A stretch of 64,000 bases of DNA from Octadecabacter arcticus 238 (GCF_000155735.2 NC_020909.1:1-64000); one strand, 5' to 3'; shown: positions 1 to 7,625, numbered from the stretch's first letter. Made by a program: numbers and translations. The notes: generated from the sequence alone by a model not told the origin.

Positions 1-100
1 GAGCGGCTTGTTATGACCTGAGCGCTTTCTGAGAAGAAAATTTGCATCTGACAAAAAATGTGTAGAATGGTGAATGAATAAAAGGTAATTGCATTCACCT

Positions 101-1468
101 ATGAAAATGAAACCCGAAAAATACAGCAAAGACAAGCAGATACTCAAGAAGCATGTCGCTGCGATTCACATTGGTGCGAAGCTTTCCCTGCTTCAGCGCA
201 AGCTTGTGAACGCCCTGTTGTACAATGCCTATGACCAGCTCCTGACAGCGAAAGAGCATAAGATTAGTGCCTCGGTCCTGTGTGAGATGATCGGCTTTGA
301 TAGCCATAACTCAGCCTACCTCAAGGGAGCTCTCAAGGGCCTTATGGAAACCGTGGTCGAGTTTGACGTGCTTGAGGATGATGGGAAAACCTCTTGGGAA
401 GCCATGGTTCTCCTGCCCTATGCGAAGCTCAAAGGTGGGGTGTGCACCTATCGCTATGAGCAGTCACTTGCGGAGAAGCTGTATCATCCGGACGTGTATT
501 CGAAGATCAATCTAAGCGTTCTTAGGGAAATGAAGAGCGCCCATGCTTTGGTGCTTTATGAAAACTGCTACCGTTATGTGGATATCGCCCATACGCCTTG
601 GTGGGATGTGGATGTGTTCCGCAAGCTGATGTCGGTTGATCAGATGATCAGCTACAAGCAGTTCAAGCTCTTGAATCGGGCGGTGATCCAACCGGCGATG
701 AAGGAAGTGAACGAGCTTTCCAACATCCAGCTTGAGCTCGAGACCAAGCGCAAGGGACGCACCGTGACTGGCCTGCGTTTTATTATACGGCCCAATCCGC
801 AGCTATCGCTCATCGGAATGGATACCGAAGACGACATCACGCAGATGCCTGCCTACAAAGCTTTGATGGCGGAGGGGGTTTCAAAGACCCTCGCTCGCGC
901 TTGGGTAATCGAACACGACGAAGCATATATTTTTGAGAAATTAGACCTCGCCAGCAATGAAGCTGTAAGAGGCAATATCAAGTCATCGAAAGCGGGCTTC
1001 CTGCGAGCTGCTGTTGAACAAGATTTTCACAATGAAAATGCGCAGAAGCAGAAGCGTCTTGAGGTGGCTCAGACGGCAAAAGTTGAGCGCGAGAGGCTTG
1101 AGCGTCAACTGGATGCGCTTAAAAAGGCTCAGAGAGAGGCAGAGACGGCGTATCGTCGGTCGTGTGCCGAAAGGATTGAGGAGGCTTTCCAGGCACTTCC
1201 TGAGGCCCAGAGAGATACTGTTACGGCAGAGTTCCAGCTTAGCCTCGGCGGCCGCATCTATGTGGATGCCTTCAAAAAGGCGGGTTGGAAAGATCGGCTG
1301 AACGCTGTGGAGATCAGAAAGTTCTGGGGCGCTCGGGGTGTAAGCTTCCCTTCCCCTGCTGATTGGGCTCAAAAAAACGGCTCAAGTGAGCCGGATGCAT
1401 TAAAAGCGCAGATTAAAGAGCTTGAAACAGAGATTAAGAAACCTGTTATTTCGGTTAAACCGATATAA
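101..1468 (+). CDS. repB: Plasmid replication initiator, Rep_3 superfamily (RepB-like)
   Basis: This gene encodes the replication initiator that binds the plasmid origin and starts replication. The N-terminal ~240 residues carry the paired winged-helix pattern of the Rep_3 family (an early AKLSLLQRKLVNALLYNAYD segment, then MKSAHALVLYENCYRY), as in plasmid RepB proteins. Residues ~320-370 form a charged coiled-coil-like stretch (repeated E, K, R, Q) and the C-terminus is extended, so the 455-residue protein is longer than many Rep_3 initiators. I chose the ATG at 101 over an upstream TTG at 89 because an AAAGGT lies about 15 bases before it. A parA gene converges from the other strand and TAAC/GTTA repeats occur at both ends of this block, which fits a replication-partition module. 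The family call is strong; the exact incompatibility type cannot be read by eye. Confidence 0.85.
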   Translation: MKMKPEKYSKDKQILKKHVAAIHIGAKLSLLQRKLVNALLYNAYDQLLTAKEHKISASVLCEMIGFDSHNSAYLKGALKGLMETVVEFDVLEDDGKTSWEAMVLLPYAKLKGGVCTYRYEQSLAEKLYHPDVYSKINLSVLREMKSAHALVLYENCYRYVDIAHTPWWDVDVFRKLMSVDQMISYKQFKLLNRAVIQPAMKEVNELSNIQLELETKRKGRTVTGLRFIIRPNPQLSLIGMDTEDDITQMPAYKALMAEGVSKTLARAWVIEHDEAYIFEKLDLASNEAVRGNIKSSKAGFLRAAVEQDFHNENAQKQKRLEVAQTAKVERERLERQLDALKKAQREAETAYRRSCAERIEEAFQALPEAQRDTVTAEFQLSLGGRIYVDAFKKAGWKDRLNAVEIRKFWGARGVSFPSPADWAQKNGSSEPDALKAQIKELETEIKKPVISVKPI

Positions 1469-1473
1469 CAGGT
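1441..1473. terminator. Hairpin between convergent repB and parB-like genes
   Basis: A perfect 9-bp inverted repeat (ACCTGTTAT ... ATAACAGGT) encloses a smaller CGGTT/AACCG repeat at the 3' end of repB and overlaps its stop codon region. The convergent small partition gene ends at 1483. It could act as a bidirectional terminator. Because it shares the GTTATTTCGG word with the repeats upstream of parA, it could instead be a binding site for Rep or the partition protein. Confidence 0.5.
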
Positions 1474-1482
1474 TTAATCGAT

Positions 1483-1740
1483 TCAATCGAAAATATCAGT
1501 TTTGTTTCTTAGGATGTGTTTGAGATAGGTGGACTTTGGAACGAGGCCCGCCTTTTCTTCGAGCTTTGCAAGCTCTGCGCGGGTGAGTTTGAGCGCCACG
1601 ATCTCAGATTCCTTGTCTTCGGGCTTTTTGGCTTTACGGCCCACGGCTTTCGGCGCAAGAATTGATTTCGGTTCACTTGGTTTAACCGAATTACCCGGTT
1701 CAACCTTTTTGAAGATGGAGAGGTCATTTTTTTTAGGCAT
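1483..1740 (-). CDS. Small ParB-like partition/DNA-binding protein
   Basis: An 85-residue basic protein begins at the ATG at 1740, inside the last codons of parA (8-base overlap), so the two are translationally coupled. The N-terminal half is lysine- and proline-rich and probably disordered. The C-terminal half (VALKLTRAELAKLEEKAGLV) looks like a ribbon-helix-helix or short helical DNA-binding module. Small basic proteins encoded right after a ParA ATPase usually bind the centromere and stimulate ParA, and that is the likely role here. No longer ParB with the classical HTH is present. The assignment rests mainly on context. Confidence 0.6.
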   Translation of the reverse strand: MPKKNDLSIFKKVEPGNSVKPSEPKSILAPKAVGRKAKKPEDKESEIVALKLTRAELAKLEEKAGLVPKSTYLKHILRNKTDIFD

Positions 1741-2371
1741 AATGTTGCTCGAGGTAAGAAAGTAAGGTGTCGAACTGCGCTGCAACATCTCGGTAGGTGT
1801 AGCGAGCGAGAGCGTCCTTTTCCATCATTTGACGGATGGAAAGCTCTTGTTCAAAAATGGTATCAAACACGCGCGAGAATTTAAGCGGAAGAACCGGTAC
1901 CCCCTGCCCTATCGCGTGATCCACGACCGCTTTAATATTTTTTGCGTCTTCGCAGTCGCCCCAGTCTTTGAAAACTTCACCCTTCCGCTTCACCAGCTTC
2001 GTCGCCACCACGACGATGTTTTTATTGTATGGCAGAAGCTCTCTGATGGTGTGTATCCCCGCGTGGATACACTTCAGCTCATTGTAGATGGGCACGAGCA
2101 CCACGTTGGACTGTGAGACTGCTGAGACGATGCTCGGCCGGGCGTCGCGCGACATGAGACCGGCTAGGTCAAACACCACGTCGATACCCTCGGGAAAATC
2201 CGGGAACTCTTCATCGGGTTGCAGCGAGAAAAGCCGCTCTTCGGGCAATATGGTGTCGAGGATATTGTATGGTTCATTGGTCGCCAGGGCGTATTCCCTA
2301 TCGAGTGCGATGTTCACGGCCATCGGGGTTTTCCCCGCTGAGCCCTTCATGTTGTAGATGGTTATTTTCAT
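1733..2371 (-). CDS. parA: ParA-family plasmid partition ATPase
   Basis: This 212-residue protein opens with the deviant Walker A motif KGSAGKTP (residues ~9-16), diagnostic of the ParA/MinD family, followed by a hydrophobic strand ending in DLAG that corresponds to Walker A' (DVVFDLAGL). The length fits small type Ib ParA proteins without an N-terminal HTH. I chose the ATG at 2371 (MKITIYNMKG) rather than 2383 because ParA proteins start just before the P-loop. It forms an overlapping operon with the small partner gene downstream, and inverted repeats upstream (2432-2551) are candidate centromere/operator sites. Function: ATP-driven segregation of the plasmid over the nucleoid. Confidence 0.85.
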   Translation of the reverse strand: MKITIYNMKGSAGKTPMAVNIALDREYALATNEPYNILDTILPEERLFSLQPDEEFPDFPEGIDVVFDLAGLMSRDARPSIVSAVSQSNVVLVPIYNELKCIHAGIHTIRELLPYNKNIVVVATKLVKRKGEVFKDWGDCEDAKNIKAVVDHAIGQGVPVLPLKFSRVFDTIFEQELSIRQMMEKDALARYTYRDVAAQFDTLLSYLEQHYA

Positions 2372-2431
2372 GCTGCAGAGCATATGGATAAATCGAAATA
2401 ATGCAAATAACTTGTTGTTTCTATTTTACCA

Positions 2432-2551
2432 GTTATTTCGGTATAACTGAAATAACCGATTTACCTTATACATCTGCCCAGGTCACCGGACTTCAACAAC
2501 AAGTAAAATCTATTTAACCTGTTAAATTGGTATAACCGAAATAACTGAAAT
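2432..2551. repeat. Inverted/direct repeats upstream of parA (candidate parS/iterons)
   Basis: The word GTTATTTC-N9-GAAATAAC forms an 8-9-8 palindrome at 2432-2456, and GGTATAACCGAAATAACTG at 2529-2547 repeats its right half. Variants of the same word occur at 1445-1472 and at about 1660-1700. Repeats of this kind beside parA and repB are usually centromere (parS), autorepressor or iteron sites. Which protein binds cannot be decided from sequence. Confidence 0.55.
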
Positions 2552-2583
2552 TAAAAGTAGGCGGTAATGCCTCTTTGGGGCGG

Positions 2584-2901
2584 CTAAAACTCAGGCAGGG
2601 GGACCTTTGGGTCAGCCAGCTCTTGGTTTAGGCTGATCGAGCCGTCGATGATGAACAGAACAAACACCTCTTGCTCGCGTATCGTGTAATAGATGTTGAA
2701 GGCCTTGGCGTAGATAAGACGAAACAAACCCCGCTCGGGGTTATAGACGCGCCCTAAGCGGGGAAACACTGACAGGTTATCAGTCGTGAAAGCGTAGATA
2801 TTACTCAGGAAATCATCAGCGTGAGCCACGCTGTACTCGCATTTGTAGCGGTAGATTTCCTCAAGGGAATCTTCGGCCGTTTGGGTGATAATGACCTTCA
2901 T
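2584..2901 (-). CDS. parE: ParE/RelE-family toxin
   Basis: A 105-residue protein with the ParE/RelE plasmid-stabilisation toxin layout: an N-terminal VIITQTAEDSLEEIYRY helix-forming segment, a central PRLGRVYNPERGLFRLIY strand-turn region, and a C-terminal VFVLFIIDG strand. ParE toxins poison DNA gyrase and RelE toxins cleave mRNA; the sequence fits ParE better because the catalytic basic residues of RelE are not evident. The antitoxin is encoded immediately upstream (11 bases between them), the usual order for an addiction module that stabilises the plasmid. Confidence 0.8.
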   Translation of the reverse strand: MKVIITQTAEDSLEEIYRYKCEYSVAHADDFLSNIYAFTTDNLSVFPRLGRVYNPERGLFRLIYAKAFNIYYTIREQEVFVLFIIDGSISLNQELADPKVPLPEF

Positions 2902-2912
2902 GGTTAGCTGTT

Positions 2913-3167
2913 TTATGTCTTAAACTTCGCTCGCATGGTCTCCAGGTGAGTAGGGGTCATCTCGCTATCGCGCCCTGCGGCAACGTCCTCGAGTCCACGC
3001 GCGATCCCAGCTTCAACCTGCCCTTTGAAGAGGCGCTCAACCTGCTGAATCGACATGGTGATAGCCACCGGGCGGTTCTGCTTGGTGATCACTACAGGTT
3101 CGTGCTGCGCAGCGTCTAGGTAGCGCCCGAACTCTTTGCTCGCGACCGAAGCGGTCATAGTCTTCAT
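2913..3167 (-). CDS. Phd/YefM-family antitoxin
   Basis: An 84-residue protein beginning MKTMTASVASKEFGRYLDAA, the typical Phd/YefM N-terminal DNA-binding fold (V/S-A-xx-F/L...LD.A), followed by PVVITKQNRPVAITMS, the conserved strand pair of that family. The C-terminal part would wrap the toxin. I preferred the ATG at 3167 over 3173 because AAGGA lies 8 bases before it. The gene precedes the toxin gene with an 11-base gap. Antitoxins of this family repress their own operon; the perfect palindrome at 3215-3241 is a plausible operator. Confidence 0.8.
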   Translation of the reverse strand: MKTMTASVASKEFGRYLDAAQHEPVVITKQNRPVAITMSIQQVERLFKGQVEAGIARGLEDVAAGRDSEMTPTHLETMRAKFKT

Positions 3168-3214
3168 GATCATAGTCCTTACACTTAGATGATAATATCC
3201 ACATTAGCCGGAAA

Positions 3215-3241
3215 ATCCGGAAAATGCAAAGTTTTCCGGAT
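3215..3241. promoter_or_regulatory. Candidate antitoxin operator palindrome
   Basis: A perfect 10-bp inverted repeat, ATCCGGAAAA-N7-TTTTCCGGAT, sits about 50 bases before the antitoxin start. A second direct copy of CCGGAAAA begins at 3208. Position and symmetry fit an autoregulatory site for a Phd/YefM antitoxin. Confidence 0.6.
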
Positions 3242-3275
3242 CACATCGTTGGCGGTCAGAGAGTAGGGAAGGAGT

Positions 3276-3443
3276 CTAATCCACACCCTCAAAAAACGTC
3301 TCCACAAAGGCCTTGATCTTCTCGATCACGCGGTCGGCAACGCTGCGGCGCTCGCGTAGGGCAGGGCGGGTTTCCATAATCCCAATGACGTCATCACGCA
3401 TTGGGGTTGTCGGAACACTGGGGTTTATGAGACTGGGTTTCAT
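3276..3443 (-). pseudogene. 3' remnant of an unidentified gene cut by a mini-transposon
   Basis: A short reading frame of 55 codons ends in ALRERRSVADRVIEKIKAFV...EGVD. Its first codons lie inside the left end of the miniature element that begins at 3408, so only about 43 codons are original host gene sequence. The amphipathic, charged C-terminal helix looks like genuine coding sequence. I do not recognise the parent family. Confidence 0.4.
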
Positions 3444-3747
3444 TTGATTTCAACGCCTTATCCAAACCGTAATTGTGAGACTGAATCGCTATTTATGAGA
3501 CTGGCGAAAAAACATGCCGAGGCTTTTTAGACCAGATTGCAGCCGCATGGATTGTGATATTTCGAGTACCTCGGCTTCGTCGGCGACGTGTTAAACATAG
3601 GCCGGTCCTTGTTTTGTTGGGGCGTTACGTCGCCAGTCTCATAAACTCCGGTAAGTCTAGTCTCACAAATACCGATGCAGAATCTCATGAACCCCAGTCG
3701 GTTTTTCAGGGAAGCACTCGAATCTCAGCTATTCCGGTGTTCCGACA
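3408..3747. mobile_element. Miniature Tn7/Tn5053-like element (type A), ~340 bp
   Basis: The stretch is bounded by inverted TGTCGGAACACYGG ends (3408-3421 and 3734-3747). Inside each end the word TNATGAGACTGG or a close variant is repeated: about 3424, 3472 and 3492 pointing inward on the left, and about 3634, 3655, 3680 and 3720 on the right. Terminal TGT...ACA with several subterminal transposase sites is the hallmark of Tn7/Tn5053/Mu-type transposons. No transposase gene fits inside, so it would be non-autonomous. I see no 5-bp target duplication (GGGGT versus CCGAC), so it may have been rearranged. Confidence 0.55.
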
Positions 3748-3767
3748 CCGACACCGGTTGTCGTTCT

Positions 3768-3850
3768 TGTTCCATTACTGGACACTAAGCTATTGATATC
3801 ATTATATTCACGTTTTTGTTTCATTCCCGGATTATTGTTTCATTCCCGGA
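3768..3850 (+). repeat. Repeat-bearing end of a third Tn7/Tn5053-like transposon
   Basis: Three related direct repeats occur: TGTTCCATTACTGGACA at 3768, TGTTTCATTCCCGGA at 3817 and again at 3836. They lie directly before the start of a TniA-like reading frame. Repeated binding sites followed by the transposase gene is how the left ends of Tn5053-type elements are built. The words differ from those of the element ending at 3747. Confidence 0.45.
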
Positions 3851-3882
3851 CATAAGATACCTTTTTGTGGGTTTTGACCATA

Positions 3883-3964
3883 ATGGATCACTCAGACATC
3901 AACGCCGCAGACGATGTGGCATGGGAACAGGCAGTTGCGCGTGATCCCCCTCTGTCAGGGATGT
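3883..3964 (+). pseudogene. TniA-like transposase, N-terminal stub truncated by IS3
   Basis: Twenty-seven codons begin at the ATG at 3883 and run directly into the left terminal repeat of the IS3 element at 3965. The segment NAADDVAWEQAVARDPPL resembles the start of Tn5053 TniA (LPDEAWERARRRAEI...), the Mu/TnsB-type DDE transposase. The remainder of the gene is not found on the other side of the IS3 copy, so a deletion must have followed. The match is short, hence moderate confidence. Confidence 0.4.
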
Positions 3965-4018
3965 TGTCCGCTGCTCTATTTATCTCTAATTTCCAGGTGG
4001 GCGGGATAGGACTATGAC

Positions 4019-4509
4019 ATGGGATACTCACCGGCACGAAAAGCGGCTGTTCTGAAGCGGATGCTGCCGCCAAACAAGATGGCCATTCGACAGTTGTCGA
4101 AGGAAGAAGGGATTTCAGAGGGGACGTTGCATGCGTGGCGTAGCCATGCGCGCGGCAAGGGACAGCTTTTGCCGGATGCGGATGCTGGGCCTGAAGGTTG
4201 GTCTTCGCGCGACAAGTTCGCAGCTGTGTTGGAAACGGCGACGCTGAACGAAGCTGATTTGTCCGAGTATGGCCGCAAACGGGGGCTTTTCCCTGAGCAG
4301 ATCGCGGCATGGCGTACAGCTTGCGAGCAGGCAAATGACTGGGACCGTGCCAGCACGGCGCGTCTTGGGCAGGCAACGAAGGAAGAAAAAAACGCATCAA
4401 GGGGTTGGAACGCGATCTAGCCCGCAAGGATCGTGCCTTGGCTGAAACCGCTGCATTGCTTGTTCTGCGAAAAAAGGCATCAGCGATCTGGGGGGACGAG
4501 GACGCATGA
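4019..4509 (+). pseudogene. IS3-family transposase OrfA, frameshifted at an A-run
   Basis: The protein starts MGYSPARKAAVLKRML and carries two HTH-like segments (ISEGTLHAWR and LFPEQIAAWR), as in IS3 OrfA proteins that bind the terminal repeats. At 4386-4392 a run of seven A residues shifts the frame and stops it at 4420. Read with one more A, it continues as KRIKGLERDLARKDRALAET... to a TGA at 4507-4509 that overlaps the OrfB ATG. This is either a one-base deletion or a -1 slippage site; with OrfB also broken, decay is more likely. Confidence 0.65.
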
Positions 4510-5566
4510 TCAGCACCCTAAATCGCCAAACCGCCGTTGATCTGATCAACGAGGCTGTCGTGGCTGGTGCGCGGCATTTCAAAGCGTGCGGCGTGCTTCA
4601 AATCAGTGAGCGCACCTTTCGGCGCTGGACAAAAGGAGGTGTGGTTCGGTCGGATCAACGCCCCCTCGTACAGCGTCCGGAACCGGCTAATAAGTTAAGC
4701 GAGACTGAACGCGCAGCTGTGCTGGAAGCCTGTAATTCAAAGGATTTTTCCGACCTTCCGTCCAGTCAAATCGTGCCTAAACTAGCGGATGAAGGGCGTT
4801 ATTTAGCCTCTGAATCAAGCTTCTACCGCATCTTGCGCGCAGAGGGGCAACAGCATCATCGGGGCCGCGCCAAACCGCCCACCAAACGCAAACCACCCAC
4901 CAGCTACCGGGCAAATGCACCCTGCGAGGTCTGGACTTGGGACATCACCTGGATGCCTGGGCCAGTCGCGGGTATGTTCTTTTATCTCTACCTGATCGTG
5001 GATATCTACAGCCGCAAGATCGTCGGCTGGGAGGTCCATGATCGTGAGAGTTCAGAGCATGCCGCGACACTGATTAGGAGGGCTGTAATGGCTGAAGGGT
5101 GCCTCATGCGTCCGCTGGTGCTACACGCCGACAACGGCAGCCCCATGAAAGGTGCCACGATGAAAACCACCATGGAAAGCTGGGCATCACAGCGTCCTAC
5201 AGCCGCCCGCGCGTCAGCAATGACAACCGATTCTCTGAAGCCCTGTTTCGGACCTTCAAATACCGCCCAAACTGGCCCAGCAAAGGTTTTGCCAGCAAAG
5301 CCGATGTGCAAGCTTGGGTGAAATCATTCGCCGATTGGTACAACGACGAACACTTGCACAGCGCGATCCGCTTCGCCACGCCCAACGCGCGTCACGGCGG
5401 AATTGATCGCGAAACATTGGCAAACTGTGCCATTCTCTATGCAACGGCTCGGGCGCAAAACCCACAGCGCTGGTCAGGAAAAACTCGAAACTGGCAACCT
5501 GCCGGACCAGTCTGGCTCAACCCCGAAAACGAAATCAGCGTCCCTGATATTAGAGACGCTGCATGA
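4506..5566 (+). pseudogene. IS3-family transposase OrfB (rve integrase core), frameshifted
   Basis: OrfB would catalyse transposition. The DDE residues are visible: D in VWTWDITWMPG, D in LVLHADNGSPM and E in FSEALFRTFKYRP. The first two are in the frame opening at 4506, the third in another frame that ends at 5566. The switch falls near 5180, where MES should be followed by LGITASYSRPRVSNDN; one base is missing. The copy is therefore inactive. Confidence 0.8.
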
Positions 5567-5596
5567 AATTGGCGGACACCTTGTTTAACAAACACC

Positions 5597-5862
5597 GTGA
5601 TCCGCGTCCTGCCCAGAGGCCAGCACCGCATCCGTCACTATGGCTTCTTCGGAAACGGCAACCGTGCCGCCAATATCGCGCAGATCAGACACTTGCTGGG
5701 AGCCAAAACGCCAGACCGGCAACACGCCAATAACGACAGCATCAATGATACCGATCAACCACCTCGTGTCCTCGCACTTCCTTGTCCATGTTGCGGAGGA
5801 CAACTGATCATCATCGACACAATCGCGCCAGCCCAGCACCCAAGAGCGCCGCTAAAAACACA
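5597..5862 (+). pseudogene. IS91-family transposase, C-terminal fragment
   Basis: The reading frame begins VLPRGQHRIRHYGFFGNGNR and ends with the cysteine cluster CPCCGGQLIIID, the conserved C-terminal signature of IS91/Y2 HUH transposases. The catalytic region with HUH and paired tyrosines is missing. It is cut on the left by the IS3 flank and on the right by the inverted repeat of the ISL3 element at 5863. Confidence 0.75.
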
Positions 5863-7217
5863 GGCTCTTCTCCGCTTTGTTGAGTTATTCTAGGATTTCA
5901 AATAGAACATAGATTGATTATCTGGGATGGATGATTGTCTAATTTTGAGTTTGAAGTATTCGGTATCCCTGATGCCCCTGGCTCGTTTGCGGATCATTCC
6001 TATACTGACATTACCAGCCTCTATCCTGGCGCTTGTCAGCTTGTGTTTCGCGTAGTTGCATATGCCCACACAATGTTTTCTTAGGGATTTTGCGAACTTT
6101 TTCAGATAGAGCATGTGTGACTGATCTGCGATCAGGCACCAATTTTCCAGTTGCTCTGACATCCCCTCAAATGATGGGGCGCTCCACAGAGCCTGAAGCT
6201 GTTCTTTTAAGACGTAAAGCGTATTCAGGTTGCTATTGCTCTCCAGCAACGTTTGCAGCTTGTTACTTTGTTTTTCATTCAACTTATCCGCATTTTTGAG
6301 CAACAGATAATGCGTGCCCTTCATCAACTCTTTACCACTTGGATCGGCCTTCCTGAACTCAAGGCGACGCTGATTATGGATAGCCTTGCTGTAGTTTTTC
6401 ATGACGTGGAAACGGTCAAATACGATGTCGGCCATCGGCAAGGACTCCCTGACAGCCTTTTGGTAGGCAGGCCCCATATCCATCGACACGGCATTTATTT
6501 TATGGGCTGTATCTGGCCGCAGCTGTTTCAAAAACCTTGAAAAAACTTCGGCAGTTCGACCGGCTTCCACCCAGATCAGATGCCCTCCGACCATATCGTA
6601 GACCACCGTCATATAGTCATGACCTTTCGCCCGGGCCACTTCATCGACACCAATGTATTCCAAGCCAGCAAGCTGTGCGGGATCAAGCGCAGGGAGCGTT
6701 TCCATCAGGTATGCCTTGTCGATATTCTTTACCGTCTCCCATCGTATACCTAAATGCCTGGAGACAGCCAGAATGGATAAATGACGGCACAATCCACTGA
6801 TAAGATGGCAAAATCGATGGGTGAAACGGCACCCTTTATCAACAAAAGGACACGCCTCAATGCGGCGCTCACCCTTGCTAATAAAAACCTGCGCTAGCTC
6901 AATCTCAATCACACAAGGATACCCAAAAAACGGGATGTCGTTTACTTGTCGGCGAATATGTTGGTTGATGCTACCCTTCTTGCCGGTTGCAGGGTCTATA
7001 GCGCTCCTGCGGGCATCCCGACTGCACTGAACAATAACCTTCGCACCGTCTTCAGCCAGCTCAATTTCATTTACACGTTGCCCCTTCAGGCGTAAAATAT
7101 GTTGCGAGATGTCGATGGTCATATACCTGCCCTATGTAAAGTTGTCAGAAACCTAACATATCAACAGGTTACTTGATGGTCAGCATCTTTTCTTACTCAA
7201 CAAAGCGGAGAAGAGCC
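5863..7217 (-). mobile_element. ISL3-family insertion sequence with near-perfect ends
   Basis: A 1355-bp element has identical 23-bp inverted ends starting GGCTCTTCTCCGCTTTGTTG (5863-5885 and 7195-7217). It carries one full-length transposase on the minus strand. The expected 8-bp target duplication is absent (AAAACACA versus AGACGCTG), so the two flanks come from different places and a recombination or deletion joined them. Confidence 0.85.
5890..7122 (-). CDS. ISL3-family transposase
   Basis: A 410-residue DDE transposase of the ISL3 group. It has an N-terminal zinc-finger-like CPFVDKGCRF region, then an HTH (ILAVSRHLGIRWETVKNID), then the catalytic core with D in YIGVDEVARAKGHDY and in VSMDMGPAY followed by FDRFHVMKNYSKA. 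The length is typical and no stop or shift is visible, so it may be active. The ATG at 7122 is preceded by GGGCAGG. It fills the element between matching inverted repeats. Confidence 0.9.
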   Translation of the reverse strand: MTIDISQHILRLKGQRVNEIELAEDGAKVIVQCSRDARRSAIDPATGKKGSINQHIRRQVNDIPFFGYPCVIEIELAQVFISKGERRIEACPFVDKGCRFTHRFCHLISGLCRHLSILAVSRHLGIRWETVKNIDKAYLMETLPALDPAQLAGLEYIGVDEVARAKGHDYMTVVYDMVGGHLIWVEAGRTAEVFSRFLKQLRPDTAHKINAVSMDMGPAYQKAVRESLPMADIVFDRFHVMKNYSKAIHNQRRLEFRKADPSGKELMKGTHYLLLKNADKLNEKQSNKLQTLLESNSNLNTLYVLKEQLQALWSAPSFEGMSEQLENWCLIADQSHMLYLKKFAKSLRKHCVGICNYAKHKLTSARIEAGNVSIGMIRKRARGIRDTEYFKLKIRQSSIPDNQSMFYLKS

Positions 7218-7226
7218 AGACGCTGC

Positions 7227-7406
7227 ATGAAATCGGCGGACAACTTGTTTGACAAACACCGTGAGGTAGTGATCCGATGGCTGACGAGCATGGCCAACCC
7301 TGATCGCCCTGAATTTATCTTGGCTAAACACCCTATGGACGCAGGGAAGCAACCGGCAAGGAAGAGGACCCGATCGACATCCTCACAAGACGAGTCCAGA
7401 GATTGA
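7227..7406 (+). pseudogene. Unidentified short reading frame beside the ISL3 element
   Basis: Fifty-nine codons beginning MKSADNLFDKHREVVIRWLT. The first 14 codons match at both DNA and protein level the sequence flanking the IS3 right end at 5563-5600 (MKLADTLFNKHRD), so this 5' stretch exists twice. I do not recognise the family. It is probably a fragment of a gene split by the mobile elements. Confidence 0.3.
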
Positions 7407-7519
7407 GCAAGAACCCAGTCCACCGATAGACTGGAAACTTCGAGGGCGAGAGGGCTGATTTAGGGCGAGTCCGGCCATGAAACTAAAACGACACAAACTA
7501 TATCCGTGGCATATCTTTT

Positions 7520-7550
7520 TATGTCCGATAATGCAAACTTATTGGACATA
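7520..7550. promoter_or_regulatory. Resolvase-site-like inverted repeat
   Basis: TATGTCCGATAA-N7-TTATTGGACATA is an almost perfect 12-bp inverted repeat. The half-site TGTCCGATAA resembles binding half-sites of Tn3-type serine resolvases. It lies about 75 bases before a DUF1403 stub. No resolvase gene is in the window, so this is a candidate site only; a repressor operator is the alternative. Confidence 0.35.
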
Positions 7551-7625
7551 GTTGAGAACTGCAAGGCGAGGCGGTTATCATGCTATTTACTGGCGATAAG
7601 CGCCGTCTTGAGTTAGGCTTCGGAT

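Larger units (their letters stand above)
3965..5578 (+). mobile_element. IS3-family insertion sequence, degenerate copy
   Basis: A 1.6-kb element with TGTCCGC at the left end and GCGGACA at the right. The inverted ends share a second block, TCTCTAAT, with a 3-base offset. It encodes OrfA and OrfB in overlapping order, both now out of frame internally. No target duplication is seen (TGT versus CCT), so flanking DNA has been rearranged. Confidence 0.75.
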
